A stretch of DNA of 64,000 nucleotides from positions 479,074 through 543,073 of the forward strand of contig NZ_PPEG02000005.1 of the NCBI RefSeq assembly GCF_002899945.2, written 5' to 3'. Of the stretch, positions 44,932-53,746 are shown in pieces (the stretch's first letter is position 1; each line of letters begins with the position of its first letter). Position numbers and translations under genes: made by a program. The notes under the pieces are model-generated. The model did no database searches. It had not been told where the DNA came from and saw only the letters and a list, made by a program, of their open reading frames with translations. This DNA is from Chryseobacterium viscerum. GTDB taxonomy: Bacteria; Bacteroidota; Bacteroidia; Flavobacteriales; Weeksellaceae.

Positions 44932-46425
44932 TTATTTCTTGATTATTTTAGTGAAAATATGATTTCCTTTTAACAGATAATTCCCTGATGGATAACCAGT
45001 AAGATCAATACTATTTTTCCCTTTATTTAAAGTCATATTTTTAATGATTTTACCCGTGATATCGTATACATAAACATTTTCGTTTTCAGTAGACTCCACA
45101 GTTATCACTCCTGTTGTTGGATTGGGATAAGCCGGAGTTGTTATTTTTTTTGAAGTTTCTACTGTTGATAAAAAACAACCGGAATTATAGGAATCTCCAA
45201 TAATTGTAAAACCTTTATTAACCAATTGAGCTCTTGCCATAATGGCTTGTGGTGTAGAATAAACGAGTCCCGTTGCATCAATGTTTCCAGATGTAATGGT
45301 TGAGTTTGCCCATGCAGGATTATTATTCAGAGCAATTAGAAAATTACTGTAATTCGTACATGATAACCCTGAGTTTTTAAATCCAAAAGACATTGAATTC
45401 CCTGCAAAGTTTTGAAGCTTGATATTCCAGGTAGAAATATCCTGGTCAAAAAGTAAAGCACCATTAAACATATTAAATCCGGCAAAAGAACTGACCTTAC
45501 TTACATCCCAGTTTCCAATGGGTTGATTGAATGATACAGCATTTTCAAACATATACTCAAAACTCGTTACTTTACTTGTATTCCAGTTATTAAGTGGTTG
45601 GTTAAAGGCTGCAGCATTAGAAAATACATATCTAAGATTAGTAGCATTTTTTGTATTCCATGAATTTAATGGCTGATTAAAAGCTACAGCATCCTTGAAC
45701 ATTACAGAGAAGTTGGTTCCAGCTGCTGTATTCCAGCCAGAAATATTTTGATTAAAAGCAGCTGCAAAAGAAAACATTCCACTAAAATCTGTTACATTCG
45801 CTGTATTCCAGGTTCCGATATTTTGATTAAAAAGCTTTGCTCTGCTAAACATGCCATTCATATTGGTAATTGTACTTGTATTCCAATTAGAAAATGAGTT
45901 ATTTCCAGCCAAAGACGAACAATTAAAGAACATTTGTGATAGATTGTTTATTTGTGTCAGATTGGGGGTATCTGAAGCTGTTACGTTAAGATTTGGACAA
46001 CCTGCAAATGCTGTATTAAATTGCTGAAGCCAAATAATATCTCCCCATTGGCTAATTTCAGTAAGTTCAAGATTTGCATTAGGATTTATATAGTCTGGGC
46101 TGGCTCTAAATCCATAAAATAATCCACTGCCATTTGATACTTTCAATTTATAGGTGGCTTGGAGAGGATTTGTATTTAAAGATGTCCCAAAAGAAATCGT
46201 AATCGGACTGCTGCTGTTAGAGGTTACAGAATTCATAAGTCCACTATGCTGAGGATAGCCTACTTCTTCCCAGCTAATGGTGTAGCTTGTTCCAGTGCCG
46301 CCAAAAGTTATTGAATTATCAATGGTGCCATTTACATTAGGTTTCCACAAAGTAATAAATTCAGTCTGCGCATAGGAAATGAAAAATAAAAAGAGAAAAA
46401 TGATTATTAATTGTTTTTTGTACAT
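44932..46425 (-). CDS. BspA-family (DUF285) surface protein with T9SS sorting domain
   Basis: 497 residues. Signal peptide about 1-19 (SYAQ). Residues about 150-340 hold at least seven DUF285 repeats of 25 residues, with the rhythm NxxxWNTxxVTxxxxMFxxAxxFNQ, typical of bacterial BspA leucine-rich-like solenoids. The C-terminal part (from PAYPNPTTGVITVE) is a type A sorting domain for T9SS. The protein should be displayed or released outside the outer membrane; BspA-type proteins often bind host or matrix molecules. A terminator follows. Confidence 0.92.
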   Translation of the reverse strand: MYKKQLIIIFLFLFFISYAQTEFITLWKPNVNGTIDNSITFGGTGTSYTISWEEVGYPQHSGLMNSVTSNSSSPITISFGTSLNTNPLQATYKLKVSNGSGLFYGFRASPDYINPNANLELTEISQWGDIIWLQQFNTAFAGCPNLNVTASDTPNLTQINNLSQMFFNCSSLAGNNSFSNWNTSTITNMNGMFSRAKLFNQNIGTWNTANVTDFSGMFSFAAAFNQNISGWNTAAGTNFSVMFKDAVAFNQPLNSWNTKNATNLRYVFSNAAAFNQPLNNWNTSKVTSFEYMFENAVSFNQPIGNWDVSKVSSFAGFNMFNGALLFDQDISTWNIKLQNFAGNSMSFGFKNSGLSCTNYSNFLIALNNNPAWANSTITSGNIDATGLVYSTPQAIMARAQLVNKGFTIIGDSYNSGCFLSTVETSKKITTPAYPNPTTGVITVESTENENVYVYDITGKIIKNMTLNKGKNSIDLTGYPSGNYLLKGNHIFTKIIKK

Positions 46426-46691
46426 ACTTTAAAAAGAGTTTTAAGGTTAAAATTTGATTTACTAAGACAATAAATTTCCCGGGATTCTTTATCTTATTTC
46501 TACTATAAAGATAGAGACGCACAGCGACAGAACTTGTCGTATTAAAACAAATAACCTCTTTTTTTTAAGTTTTTTTTTGATTAATTTTTATAAAAATAAG
46601 CTTGGTAAAAACCACCCGAAATGATGATTGTACTCTTTAAGAACCTTTGGATAAAATCGATCAAATGCTCTTTTCTTTTAGAGGATCTTCC

Positions 46692-48140
46692 CTATTCTGT
46701 GGTGAGAATTTTCTTTAATAATAAAATAGCTTCCTCCAGCTCTTTCTCATTCATTGAAGCAAAGCCAAATCGAAAAGCATTTTCTTTCTCACAGATTCGT
46801 TTGATTTGTAATTGTGAACTCATTTTCAATGTATTAATGTTGTATGGATGTTTTAATTGTATCCAGACTGAAAGACCACCATCTGGTAAAGAAAAAGATG
46901 CGTAAGGTCTTAGATGATGATGCAAAAGTGTATTCAGATAATCTCTCCGTTGATGGTAACATTTTTTTGTTTTCTTCAGGTGCCTTCCTAAATCTCCATT
47001 TCTAATCAGTTCAGCCAACGCATTTTGCATATATCCGTCACCACCAATATCAATCACTTTTCGTAAAGTGAGAGCCTCCTGGATAAAATTTTTAGGAGCC
47101 ACCATAAAGCCAATACGAATGGAAGAACCTATTATTTTTGAAAAGGAACCAATATAGATGATGTTCCCTTTATGGGCTCCACTTGCCAAAGGTAAATAAG
47201 GCGAGGAGGAATAATGATAATCATAATCGTAATCATCCTCAATGACTGCAAACGAATACCGGTTTGAAAGCTCCAATACCTTCATTCTTCTTTCCACGCT
47301 CAATGTTACCGTTGTAGGATAATGATGATGAGGAATGATATATAAGGCTGCTACCTTGTTCCTTTTACATATATTTTCGAGAGCATTGATGTCTAATCCG
47401 TTTTCATCTACAGGAATTTCCACAACAGAGGCTTTTGTCTTTTCAAATGCACTGTTGGCAATAGGATATCCTGGTTTTCCTAAAATAATAGTGTCTCCTT
47501 CCTGTAAAAGCAATTGAGCTGATAAATAAATACTCATTTGTGCACCATGGGTAATCAATACATTATCAGCAGAAATATTCAATCCTCTTGTCACAGATAA
47601 GTATCTGGACAGCTCTTCTCTTAATTTTAATGTCCCTTGACTTATCCCGACCACTGCATTTTTAATTGTAAAATTTTTCGAGGTATAGCCGCGGTAAATT
47701 TTCAACAATTCATCTATAGGAGAAAGGCGAATATCAGGATGCCCATCATCAATAAGTATTTCAGGAGCCGCAATGAGTTCCTGCTGAGACGGATCTTTCT
47801 TGGATGTGTGAAGTGGAAGGTTGAAATTATTTTCATACGATACAGATGAATCCTGAGCATTCCATTTTTGTGGTTTTAGATTGGGAATATGTTCAGATAC
47901 CCTGACTTGTTTCCGTGGAATAATTGATATCCAATCCTGGGCATTGAGCTCCTCATACGCAGCTGTCACAGTCTTGCGGTGTACACCCAGTATTTTTGCG
48001 AGTTCTCTGGTGCTGGGAAGAGGCATTCCAGTGTTTAAATTTCCATTTTGTATAGCATTAATAATAGATATCGCGATCTGTCTGTAGACAGGAAGCTTTT
48101 TTTCTTTGTCGATACTGATGATATGTTCAAACGGAAACAT
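46692..48140 (-). CDS. MocR/PdxR-family regulator (GntR HTH fused to aminotransferase)
   Basis: 482 residues. N-terminal GntR winged helix (about 10-75: LPVYRQIAISIINAIQNG, MPLPSTRELAKILGVHRKTV). The rest is an aminotransferase class I domain: TLKLREELSRYL, ITHGAQMSIYL, VIEDDYDYDYHYSS and the PLP lysine in YIGSFSKIIGSSIRIGFMV. MocR proteins use the PLP fold to sense an amino-acid or B6 ligand and often act on a divergent operon. Here the divergent genes are an ABM monooxygenase and a GNAT. A probable operator is described at 48143-48202. Confidence 0.93.
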   Translation of the reverse strand: MFPFEHIISIDKEKKLPVYRQIAISIINAIQNGNLNTGMPLPSTRELAKILGVHRKTVTAAYEELNAQDWISIIPRKQVRVSEHIPNLKPQKWNAQDSSVSYENNFNLPLHTSKKDPSQQELIAAPEILIDDGHPDIRLSPIDELLKIYRGYTSKNFTIKNAVVGISQGTLKLREELSRYLSVTRGLNISADNVLITHGAQMSIYLSAQLLLQEGDTIILGKPGYPIANSAFEKTKASVVEIPVDENGLDINALENICKRNKVAALYIIPHHHYPTTVTLSVERRMKVLELSNRYSFAVIEDDYDYDYHYSSSPYLPLASGAHKGNIIYIGSFSKIIGSSIRIGFMVAPKNFIQEALTLRKVIDIGGDGYMQNALAELIRNGDLGRHLKKTKKCYHQRRDYLNTLLHHHLRPYASFSLPDGGLSVWIQLKHPYNINTLKMSSQLQIKRICEKENAFRFGFASMNEKELEEAILLLKKILTTE

Positions 48141-48142
48141 TC

Positions 48143-48202
48143 TGGACTACTTTATATGTTCGATCTGGAGTACAAATGTAGTCCAAATTAAATATAATTT
48201 TG
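48143..48202. promoter_or_regulatory. Candidate MocR operator and divergent promoters
   Basis: Three related half-sites: TGGACTAC (48143-48150), TGGAGTAC (48166-48173, direct) and GTAGTCCA (48178-48185, inverted). Direct plus inverted half-sites are the pattern described for MocR regulators. Minus-strand TACATTTG (48173-48180) and plus-strand TAATTTTG (48195-48202) match the -7 element for the regulator and the divergent genes. Confidence 0.65.
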
Positions 48203-48255
48203 TCCTGTAAATCAAAATAGTTTTTGAGAAATAAATTTTTAATTGAAAGTAAAAT

Positions 48256-48591
48256 ATGATAACCGTAATATTTGAAGTGGTCCCTAAAGAAGGGAAAAAG
48301 GATGAATATTTAGATATAGCAAAGCCCCTAAGATCAGAGCTGGAAGAGATTCCCGGGTTTATTTCCATCGAACGATTTCAAAGTCTTGTGGATCCTAAAA
48401 AGATCCTCTCCCTCTCTTTTTGGGAAAATGAAGAAAGTATAAAAGAATGGCGCAACAGAACCACGCACAGGAATGCACAGCAGGCAGGACGAAACTCTGT
48501 GTTTGAAGATTACAAATTACGGGTAGCTTCAGTAATACGAAATTATGGAATGTCTGAAAGACAGGAAGCTCCATCAGACCATATTTTCTAA
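48256..48591 (+). CDS. Antibiotic biosynthesis monooxygenase (ABM) domain protein
   Basis: 111 residues. One ferredoxin-like ABM domain: TVIFEVVPKEGKKDEYLDIA, PGFISIERFQSLVDP and SLSFWENEESIKEWRNRTTHRNAQ. Such small proteins are heme-degrading, quinol or catechol-modifying enzymes or stress proteins. It is divergent from mocR and followed 27 bp later by a GNAT gene, so the two are probably one operon controlled by MocR. Confidence 0.9.
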   Translation: MITVIFEVVPKEGKKDEYLDIAKPLRSELEEIPGFISIERFQSLVDPKKILSLSFWENEESIKEWRNRTTHRNAQQAGRNSVFEDYKLRVASVIRNYGMSERQEAPSDHIF

Positions 48592-48618
48592 AATAATAAT
48601 AATTAAAAAAGATAAAAA

Positions 48619-49026
48619 ATGATTACCTATCAAATTGAAGAAAAAATCGGAATAGAAGAATTTACACATGTCCTGATAAATTCTACATTAGGAGAAAGGC
48701 GTCCGATAAACGAACCGGAAAGAATAATGGGAATGCTGCAACATGCAAACCTTATCGCAACAGCACGTGACAATGGAAAATTGATCGGAGTATCTAGATC
48801 ATTAACTGATTTTGCATTTTGCACTTATCTTTCAGATTTGGCAGTTGATGAGAATTACCAAAAGAAAGGAATTGGAAAAGAATTGATCCGGTTGACAAAA
48901 GAGCATACTCCACAAGCTACACTGATTCTATTAGCAGCACCAAAAGCTGAGGGTTACTATCCTAAAATCGGTATGAAACAATGGGAACAATGTTATCTAA
49001 TAAACAATATAGAAGATTTGAAATAA
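48619..49026 (+). CDS. GNAT family N-acetyltransferase
   Basis: 135 residues. Acetyl-CoA motif DLAVDENYQKKGIGKELIRL is explicit; LILLAAPKAEGYYPKIGM completes the fold. N-terminal strand and loop (LIGVSRSLTDFAFCTY) form the first half. Probably co-transcribed with the ABM gene and regulated by the divergent MocR protein. Acceptor substrate unknown. Confidence 0.9.
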   Translation: MITYQIEEKIGIEEFTHVLINSTLGERRPINEPERIMGMLQHANLIATARDNGKLIGVSRSLTDFAFCTYLSDLAVDENYQKKGIGKELIRLTKEHTPQATLILLAAPKAEGYYPKIGMKQWEQCYLINNIEDLK

Positions 49027-49096
49027 TGAAATACCAATAATAAGAAGAAGACATGTGTATAAAATGCATGTCTTCTTTCAGGTATAATAATAGGGT

Positions 49097-51487
49097 TTAT
49101 ATTGTGATTTTAACCCCTACTGAAATATTAATTCCAGGAAGCGGACTTAGAAATTTTAATTGAGAGTTTTGAAGCCTCGCCTCAGAATTCAGTAGATTAT
49201 TTCCTATAATATAATATTCCAGATCACCGATACCTAAACTGCTGTCTTTATATGCTAAACGGACATTCAGTAATGAAAATGCTGGCATAGGAAGCTCAGG
49301 ATTAATATTTTTCCCTAAATATTTTTGTTTTAAATAATGATCTAAACTTAGATTCAGGCTGAAGTTCTGTATATTGCCTTCCAGATTGAACCCAAAACGG
49401 CTTGTAGGCATATTGGGCATATAATCCCCATCGCTCCATTTTCTTATCGAGCTGTCGGCTACACTTATATTTCTCACCAGATCATAATATCCACCTATCT
49501 CCCACTTCCCTATTTTCCCCAGATCTGCTTTATAAGCTGCTTCTGCTTCAATTCCGTTGATTTCTGTATCATCAGAACGCCATTCTTTGACAAGGAAAAC
49601 TTCCCTGGAAAGCCCCGTGTGGGCAAGATAAATGTAATTTTTATAAGACGTATGGTACCAGTTGGCTGATACTCTGAAGTTCTTTAGGTTTAAGCCCCCT
49701 CCTATTTCAACCGTATTTGCGGTTTCCTTATCCAGCCTGTCATCACCATTTTCTTCTGTTAGAATAGCAAAATGATTGTTTCCTGAGTACAGTTCGTTCA
49801 CTTCCGGAGCTCTTTCGGAATGATTGTATTGTACTTTCAGATAGCCTTTTTTGAAGATATTCCATTGAGCAGCACTATGGAATTGGTGAAGGGTAAAGTC
49901 TCTATCACTAAGTTTTCCGCCGGAAAGTCCACGACTTCTGACATATTTATTATCTGCTTCTGCCCTGCGTTGTACGTGATCGTTTCTATAGCCAAGATCC
50001 AGTTGAATGATATTAAAATCAAGATGTTGCATCGTAAATACTCCGATTTCCCGGCTTATAGTATTGGGCAGATATCTCTGGGCCCCACTTCCTTCCATAT
50101 CTCTGTATTGCACTTCAAAACCTGTGGTTCCGGTCAGGAATTTTAATTTCTGCTGTGCAATTTCCAAACGTCCATTGTGTTGGTTCACAGCAAACTGATT
50201 GGCTCTGAAGCGGTCAAGAAGTTCTGCATTTTTGGAGAATACTCCCATATAATTTAGCTTGATACTGGAAATTGGGGAATGGGTAAATCTGTAACCTGTT
50301 TCAAACATCGCTTTATGGGATAAACTTCTTATATTGATGGGAAGGTACTCTATTTTTTGCTGTGGCTTTCCATGAGTATGTGTGGGGATTTTGGGCATTG
50401 CATACCCCGGGACTCCAAAATAGGAATAAGAGTTTTGATAAGCTCCACCTGCATAAAATGATTTCCCTATATAGCTTGTTCCGACATAAAATGAATTGCT
50501 TTCCGAATGACTGTTGGGGATTACTCCGTCTTTTGTCTCTACATAATCCCTGATTCCGTTTACTTCACTTTTATAACGGTCTTTTGACGGATCCTGGCCG
50601 GGAACGTACAAGTCATTTTTTGGATTGGGATAATTTTTACCGTCAACAGGATTATAATAGGTAGAACTGAAGGTATAAAGATCATCTTCTGACAGTTCAT
50701 AGTCTATCATATGATCTTTAGCAAACTGACTGATGAATGGGAAAAGACTTTTGTTCAATACCCTTCTGGAATCCACATCTATCTGACATAGTGACTGTAA
50801 AATACTGTTGAAACCTACCAATGCCGGATCATAACACCTGTCGTCTTTAGATTTTCCAGGAATTGTGACCCTATCCTGTTTGTGATTGCTTCCTCCTACA
50901 GCCCACACCCAGTTTTTAGCAATGATTCCCCGGGCTGAAAATGCCTGTTTCTGTCCACTGTTGCTTCCTCCCTCAAGAAGTCCTCTTACATTTAGCTTTT
51001 TATCCGGTAACTGTCTGGCGATATAATCGGTTTCAATATCAATAGCGCCTCCAATAGCCTTTCCCCCATATAAAACTGATGCAGAATTCTTGTAAACAGT
51101 AATGTTTTGAACACTGTTCATCTCTATATCCGTATTAAAATCGGGGCTTATTCCGGAAAGATCATTCACTGCCGTTCCATTTTCCAGTATTTTTACCCGG
51201 TTTCCACTCAGACTTCTGATCACAGGAGTTCCGGAATTGGGACCATATCCCGAATTTTGTATCCCGGGAATTTTACTCAATGTTTCTCCTAATGTATTGG
51301 ATTGAATAAAATCCAGCTTTTTTCTTGAAATGTTTACAGAACTGTAATTGGTTTTCCCCTGTATCTGGATAGATTCGATGTCTTTTACGGTTTTTTTTCC
51401 AGAACTGAGTTTCTGCGCCTTCAGAATGGATGAGGAATACATCAACGTGCTTCCCATCAAAAAATAAACGGTCTTTTTCATGTGCAT
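49097..51487 (-). CDS. TonB-dependent receptor, ZnuD-like
   Basis: 796 residues (796 from the ATG at 51487; 794 from that at 51481). Signal peptide about 1-24, then a plug with SNTLGETLSKIPGIQNSGYG, PVIRSLSGNRVKILENG and a barrel ending in GINISVGVKITI. Extracellular loops carry a Cys-containing DDRCYDPALV and LCQIDVD segment and a His-rich FGVPGYAMPKIPTHTHGKPQ loop, which recalls the His-rich loops of the zinc receptor ZnuD. That and the shared dyad upstream suggest metal uptake (Zn or Mn); no ligand is proven. The promoter is at 51505-51538. Confidence 0.88.
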   Translation of the reverse strand: MHMKKTVYFLMGSTLMYSSSILKAQKLSSGKKTVKDIESIQIQGKTNYSSVNISRKKLDFIQSNTLGETLSKIPGIQNSGYGPNSGTPVIRSLSGNRVKILENGTAVNDLSGISPDFNTDIEMNSVQNITVYKNSASVLYGGKAIGGAIDIETDYIARQLPDKKLNVRGLLEGGSNSGQKQAFSARGIIAKNWVWAVGGSNHKQDRVTIPGKSKDDRCYDPALVGFNSILQSLCQIDVDSRRVLNKSLFPFISQFAKDHMIDYELSEDDLYTFSSTYYNPVDGKNYPNPKNDLYVPGQDPSKDRYKSEVNGIRDYVETKDGVIPNSHSESNSFYVGTSYIGKSFYAGGAYQNSYSYFGVPGYAMPKIPTHTHGKPQQKIEYLPINIRSLSHKAMFETGYRFTHSPISSIKLNYMGVFSKNAELLDRFRANQFAVNQHNGRLEIAQQKLKFLTGTTGFEVQYRDMEGSGAQRYLPNTISREIGVFTMQHLDFNIIQLDLGYRNDHVQRRAEADNKYVRSRGLSGGKLSDRDFTLHQFHSAAQWNIFKKGYLKVQYNHSERAPEVNELYSGNNHFAILTEENGDDRLDKETANTVEIGGGLNLKNFRVSANWYHTSYKNYIYLAHTGLSREVFLVKEWRSDDTEINGIEAEAAYKADLGKIGKWEIGGYYDLVRNISVADSSIRKWSDGDYMPNMPTSRFGFNLEGNIQNFSLNLSLDHYLKQKYLGKNINPELPMPAFSLLNVRLAYKDSSLGIGDLEYYIIGNNLLNSEARLQNSQLKFLSPLPGINISVGVKITI

Positions 51488-51504
51488 ATACTTTAATGAT
51501 CCGG

Positions 51505-51544
51505 CAAAGCTAGATAATTAAATTTATTAATGCAACAATGTTGC
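51505..51544 (-). promoter_or_regulatory. Promoter with overlapping GCAAC-N3-GTTGC operator, TonB receptor 2
   Basis: Minus-strand TAGCTTTG (51505-51512) with a TTG (51533-51535) 20 nt upstream forms the promoter. The dyad GCAACAATGTTGC (51532-51544) overlaps the -33 element. Same architecture as at 19177-19215. Confidence 0.75.
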
Positions 51545-51644
51545 TTTATTGGTTTTATTTAAAAACCTACTATATCAAGGTAAAATATTGAATTACAGTG
51601 CTGTGCTTTTGATTTTCAGACTCTAGGTTTTCTGTAAAAACATA

Positions 51645-51674
51645 AAAAAACCGCTCTAGAAAGAGCGGTTTTTT
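51645..51674 (-). terminator. Terminator after the GLPGLI gene
   Basis: Perfect stem AAAAAACCGCTCT / AGAGCGGTTTTTT (51645-51657, 51662-51674) with a 4-nt loop. It lies 60 bp beyond the GLPGLI stop and terminates the RiPP locus transcript. Confidence 0.93.
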
Positions 51675-51733
51675 AAACCAATGCTTATGTATATCAATCT
51701 TTGTCGTCTGGTTTGTAAAGTTTTAAACTTATA

Positions 51734-52540
51734 TTATTTCGGATATTTTATAGCCTCCGATACCTCTATTGGGTTGTTGTATTGTTTCAAACGAGATTGG
51801 ATTGTTTTTGTCATTTCCCTGAAATCAGGCTTTACCTCTTTACCTTTTTCATCTATAAATTTTGCTTGCACATTTTGTGATTTCATTTCTCTTAAAGGGT
51901 CATTGTAATAATCTAAAAATACTTTTTGTAACTGCTTTTGTGGAATAGTAAGGGCTTCTTTATACATATTCTCAAAATCTAAAGTATCAGATCTTTTCTT
52001 TATTGAATATAGGCTAAACTTATAAGAACCAGTAGAATCTTCCATCTGAACAATTAATCCCGGTAAATTTCTGAATATATACGGCCCTGCCTGAATGGGC
52101 ACATCCTGAGTGTACCAAGCCTCCCAAGTCCTTCCTTTGTATGTTACAATAGCTTTTCTACATAAGTAAGTATCTATTTTTTTTGTTTCGGATTTTAGCT
52201 CCCAATTTAGTTTTACCAATTCTTTTATTTTGTAGACATCACTAATAAAAAAATAATATTTAAAACTTACATTTTCCTCATAATTAATCACTGAAAAACT
52301 ATGATCTCCTATAGCCGGCTCTTTAGATCCTGTACTTCTAAGTGAATCCACTTGGTGTTGTTTTTCAGCCAAAAATTTAGATTTACCTCCCTGAACAAAA
52401 AGGATCATATTTTTATGGGTTGTCTCGGAACTTAAGGAATCTTCTTTATAAGTAAGTTGATAATCAATCCGAAAATTTTGGGCATAAAAATGAGAAGACA
52501 AAAAGATGAGTATTAAACTTTTTAAAACTTTATAATGCAT
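51734..52540 (-). CDS. GLPGLI family protein
   Basis: 268 residues. Signal peptide about 1-20 (FYAQ). The family motif is at about 167-185: GPYIFRNLPGLIVQMEDSTG. Preceded by WEAWYTQDVPIQA. GLPGLI proteins are exported Bacteroidota proteins of unknown function found often next to peptide-processing and RiPP genes. It is the last gene of the grasp-with-spasm run, 35 bp after gwsS. Confidence 0.85.
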   Translation of the reverse strand: MHYKVLKSLILIFLSSHFYAQNFRIDYQLTYKEDSLSSETTHKNMILFVQGGKSKFLAEKQHQVDSLRSTGSKEPAIGDHSFSVINYEENVSFKYYFFISDVYKIKELVKLNWELKSETKKIDTYLCRKAIVTYKGRTWEAWYTQDVPIQAGPYIFRNLPGLIVQMEDSTGSYKFSLYSIKKRSDTLDFENMYKEALTIPQKQLQKVFLDYYNDPLREMKSQNVQAKFIDEKGKEVKPDFREMTKTIQSRLKQYNNPIEVSEAIKYPK

Positions 52541-52575
52541 AATAAATAGAGATTTATTATTTAATTTTTGATCTT

Positions 52576-53574
52576 TTAATTAAATTCTGTGGTGTAAGGA
52601 TTATAATTGCAGTCCACTGTATATCCGGTTTTACCTTTCACCGGAATATAAGCTGTTGTGCAGCAAAACCTGAATTCACAAACATTACACGGTTCAATTT
52701 CCTCTCTTTTAATATTCCATAATTTTGATAATTTTTTTACAGTGTTTGTTCTTATTTTTTCAAAATCATCCAAAATATTTCCGTAGCTGTTTTTATCTGA
52801 AAAATTATATTTTATATTTCCATTCCCATCAATAAATATAGTCTTAAACAATGCTAAATTATAATTTTTTGCCACATTATAGGCATTAATACCTATGGCG
52901 ATATCGTACAGATTGAATCGTGTTAAAAATAATTTAGAATCATCACAGGTGATATAATTTTTAATAATATCATTATTTTTTAGAGATCGTTTTTTTGGAG
53001 AATTAAATATGGTAATAGAGGTGATCCGTTTATTTTCATACACTTTCTTATTTATTTTTTGGTATGGAAAAGACAGTGATATATTAGATACCCTGGAATA
53101 TTCCAAAAATGATAATACTTTCATTAATTGTTCCATACCATTATCATTATCAATATGAAGGTGCAACCTTTTAACCCCTAGTTGTTGAATGTTTTTCGAA
53201 AATGTATCTATATTATCATAAATATGTTGTGATAATATAACCGTTGTAAAAAGGATTTCGGAGGTATCTTCATTGTTGCTTATATCAAATAAATCGGGAA
53301 AAGATGAGTTGCTGGAATAAAAAATAAATTCTTTCTTTTCTAAAAAAGTCAAATATTCTTTTGCCGTTTTATGTCCTTGATATTCTTCCAAAACATCACT
53401 TACTTTTCTTCCCCTGATATCTTCTACAAAATCTATTAAGGTATTGGGTATGAATTCTATAGTTTCTCTTTGGATATCATATATAGTACTTCTTTCAAAA
53501 CCTTTTACCAAAATACAACAAGAAAAGAAGTGAATATATTTGTCTTTATTGTTCTGTATATAAATTGATCCCAT
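52576..53574 (-). CDS. gwsS: Grasp-with-spasm system SPASM-domain peptide maturase
   Basis: 332 residues. The C-terminus has the SPASM-type cysteine array (EPCNVCEFRFCCTTAYIPV, then a final Cys in YTVDCNYN), which binds auxiliary iron-sulfur clusters. The N-terminal half lacks a CxxxCxxC radical-SAM motif; in this family that is expected, so catalysis is unclear. The first codons overlap the small ORF at 53546-53746. It should act with GwsG on the precursor peptide at 54853-55038. Confidence 0.85.
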   Translation of the reverse strand: MGSIYIQNNKDKYIHFFSCCILVKGFERSTIYDIQRETIEFIPNTLIDFVEDIRGRKVSDVLEEYQGHKTAKEYLTFLEKKEFIFYSSNSSFPDLFDISNNEDTSEILFTTVILSQHIYDNIDTFSKNIQQLGVKRLHLHIDNDNGMEQLMKVLSFLEYSRVSNISLSFPYQKINKKVYENKRITSITIFNSPKKRSLKNNDIIKNYITCDDSKLFLTRFNLYDIAIGINAYNVAKNYNLALFKTIFIDGNGNIKYNFSDKNSYGNILDDFEKIRTNTVKKLSKLWNIKREEIEPCNVCEFRFCCTTAYIPVKGKTGYTVDCNYNPYTTEFN

Positions 53575-53746
53575 CTTTGTATATTCTTAAACAGTGTATT
53601 TCTGATTGATGAATAGATGTCGTGATTTGTCTACTCAGATTATTTCTTCTTGCCTTTCTGGTATTGGGAAAAGGAAAGATATTTGAAAAAACAACAGGAA
53701 AGAATTCCTTCTTATGTTTTAATTCTTTTATTAAACTTTTTTTCAT
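53546..53746 (-). CDS. Small overlapping ORF in the RiPP operon (66 aa)
   Basis: 66 residues from an ATG that overlaps the gwsG stop in an ATGA junction; its 3' end overlaps the start of gwsS by 29 bp. The reading MKKSLIKELKHKKEFFPVVF, then basic FPNTRKARRNNLSRQ and IHCLRIYKDGINLYTEQ, has an even amino-acid composition unlike a random frame. The ATGA junction suggests translational coupling. No family recognised; it could be a third component or a non-functional overlap. Confidence 0.5.
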   Translation of the reverse strand: MKKSLIKELKHKKEFFPVVFSNIFPFPNTRKARRNNLSRQITTSIHQSEIHCLRIYKDGINLYTEQ

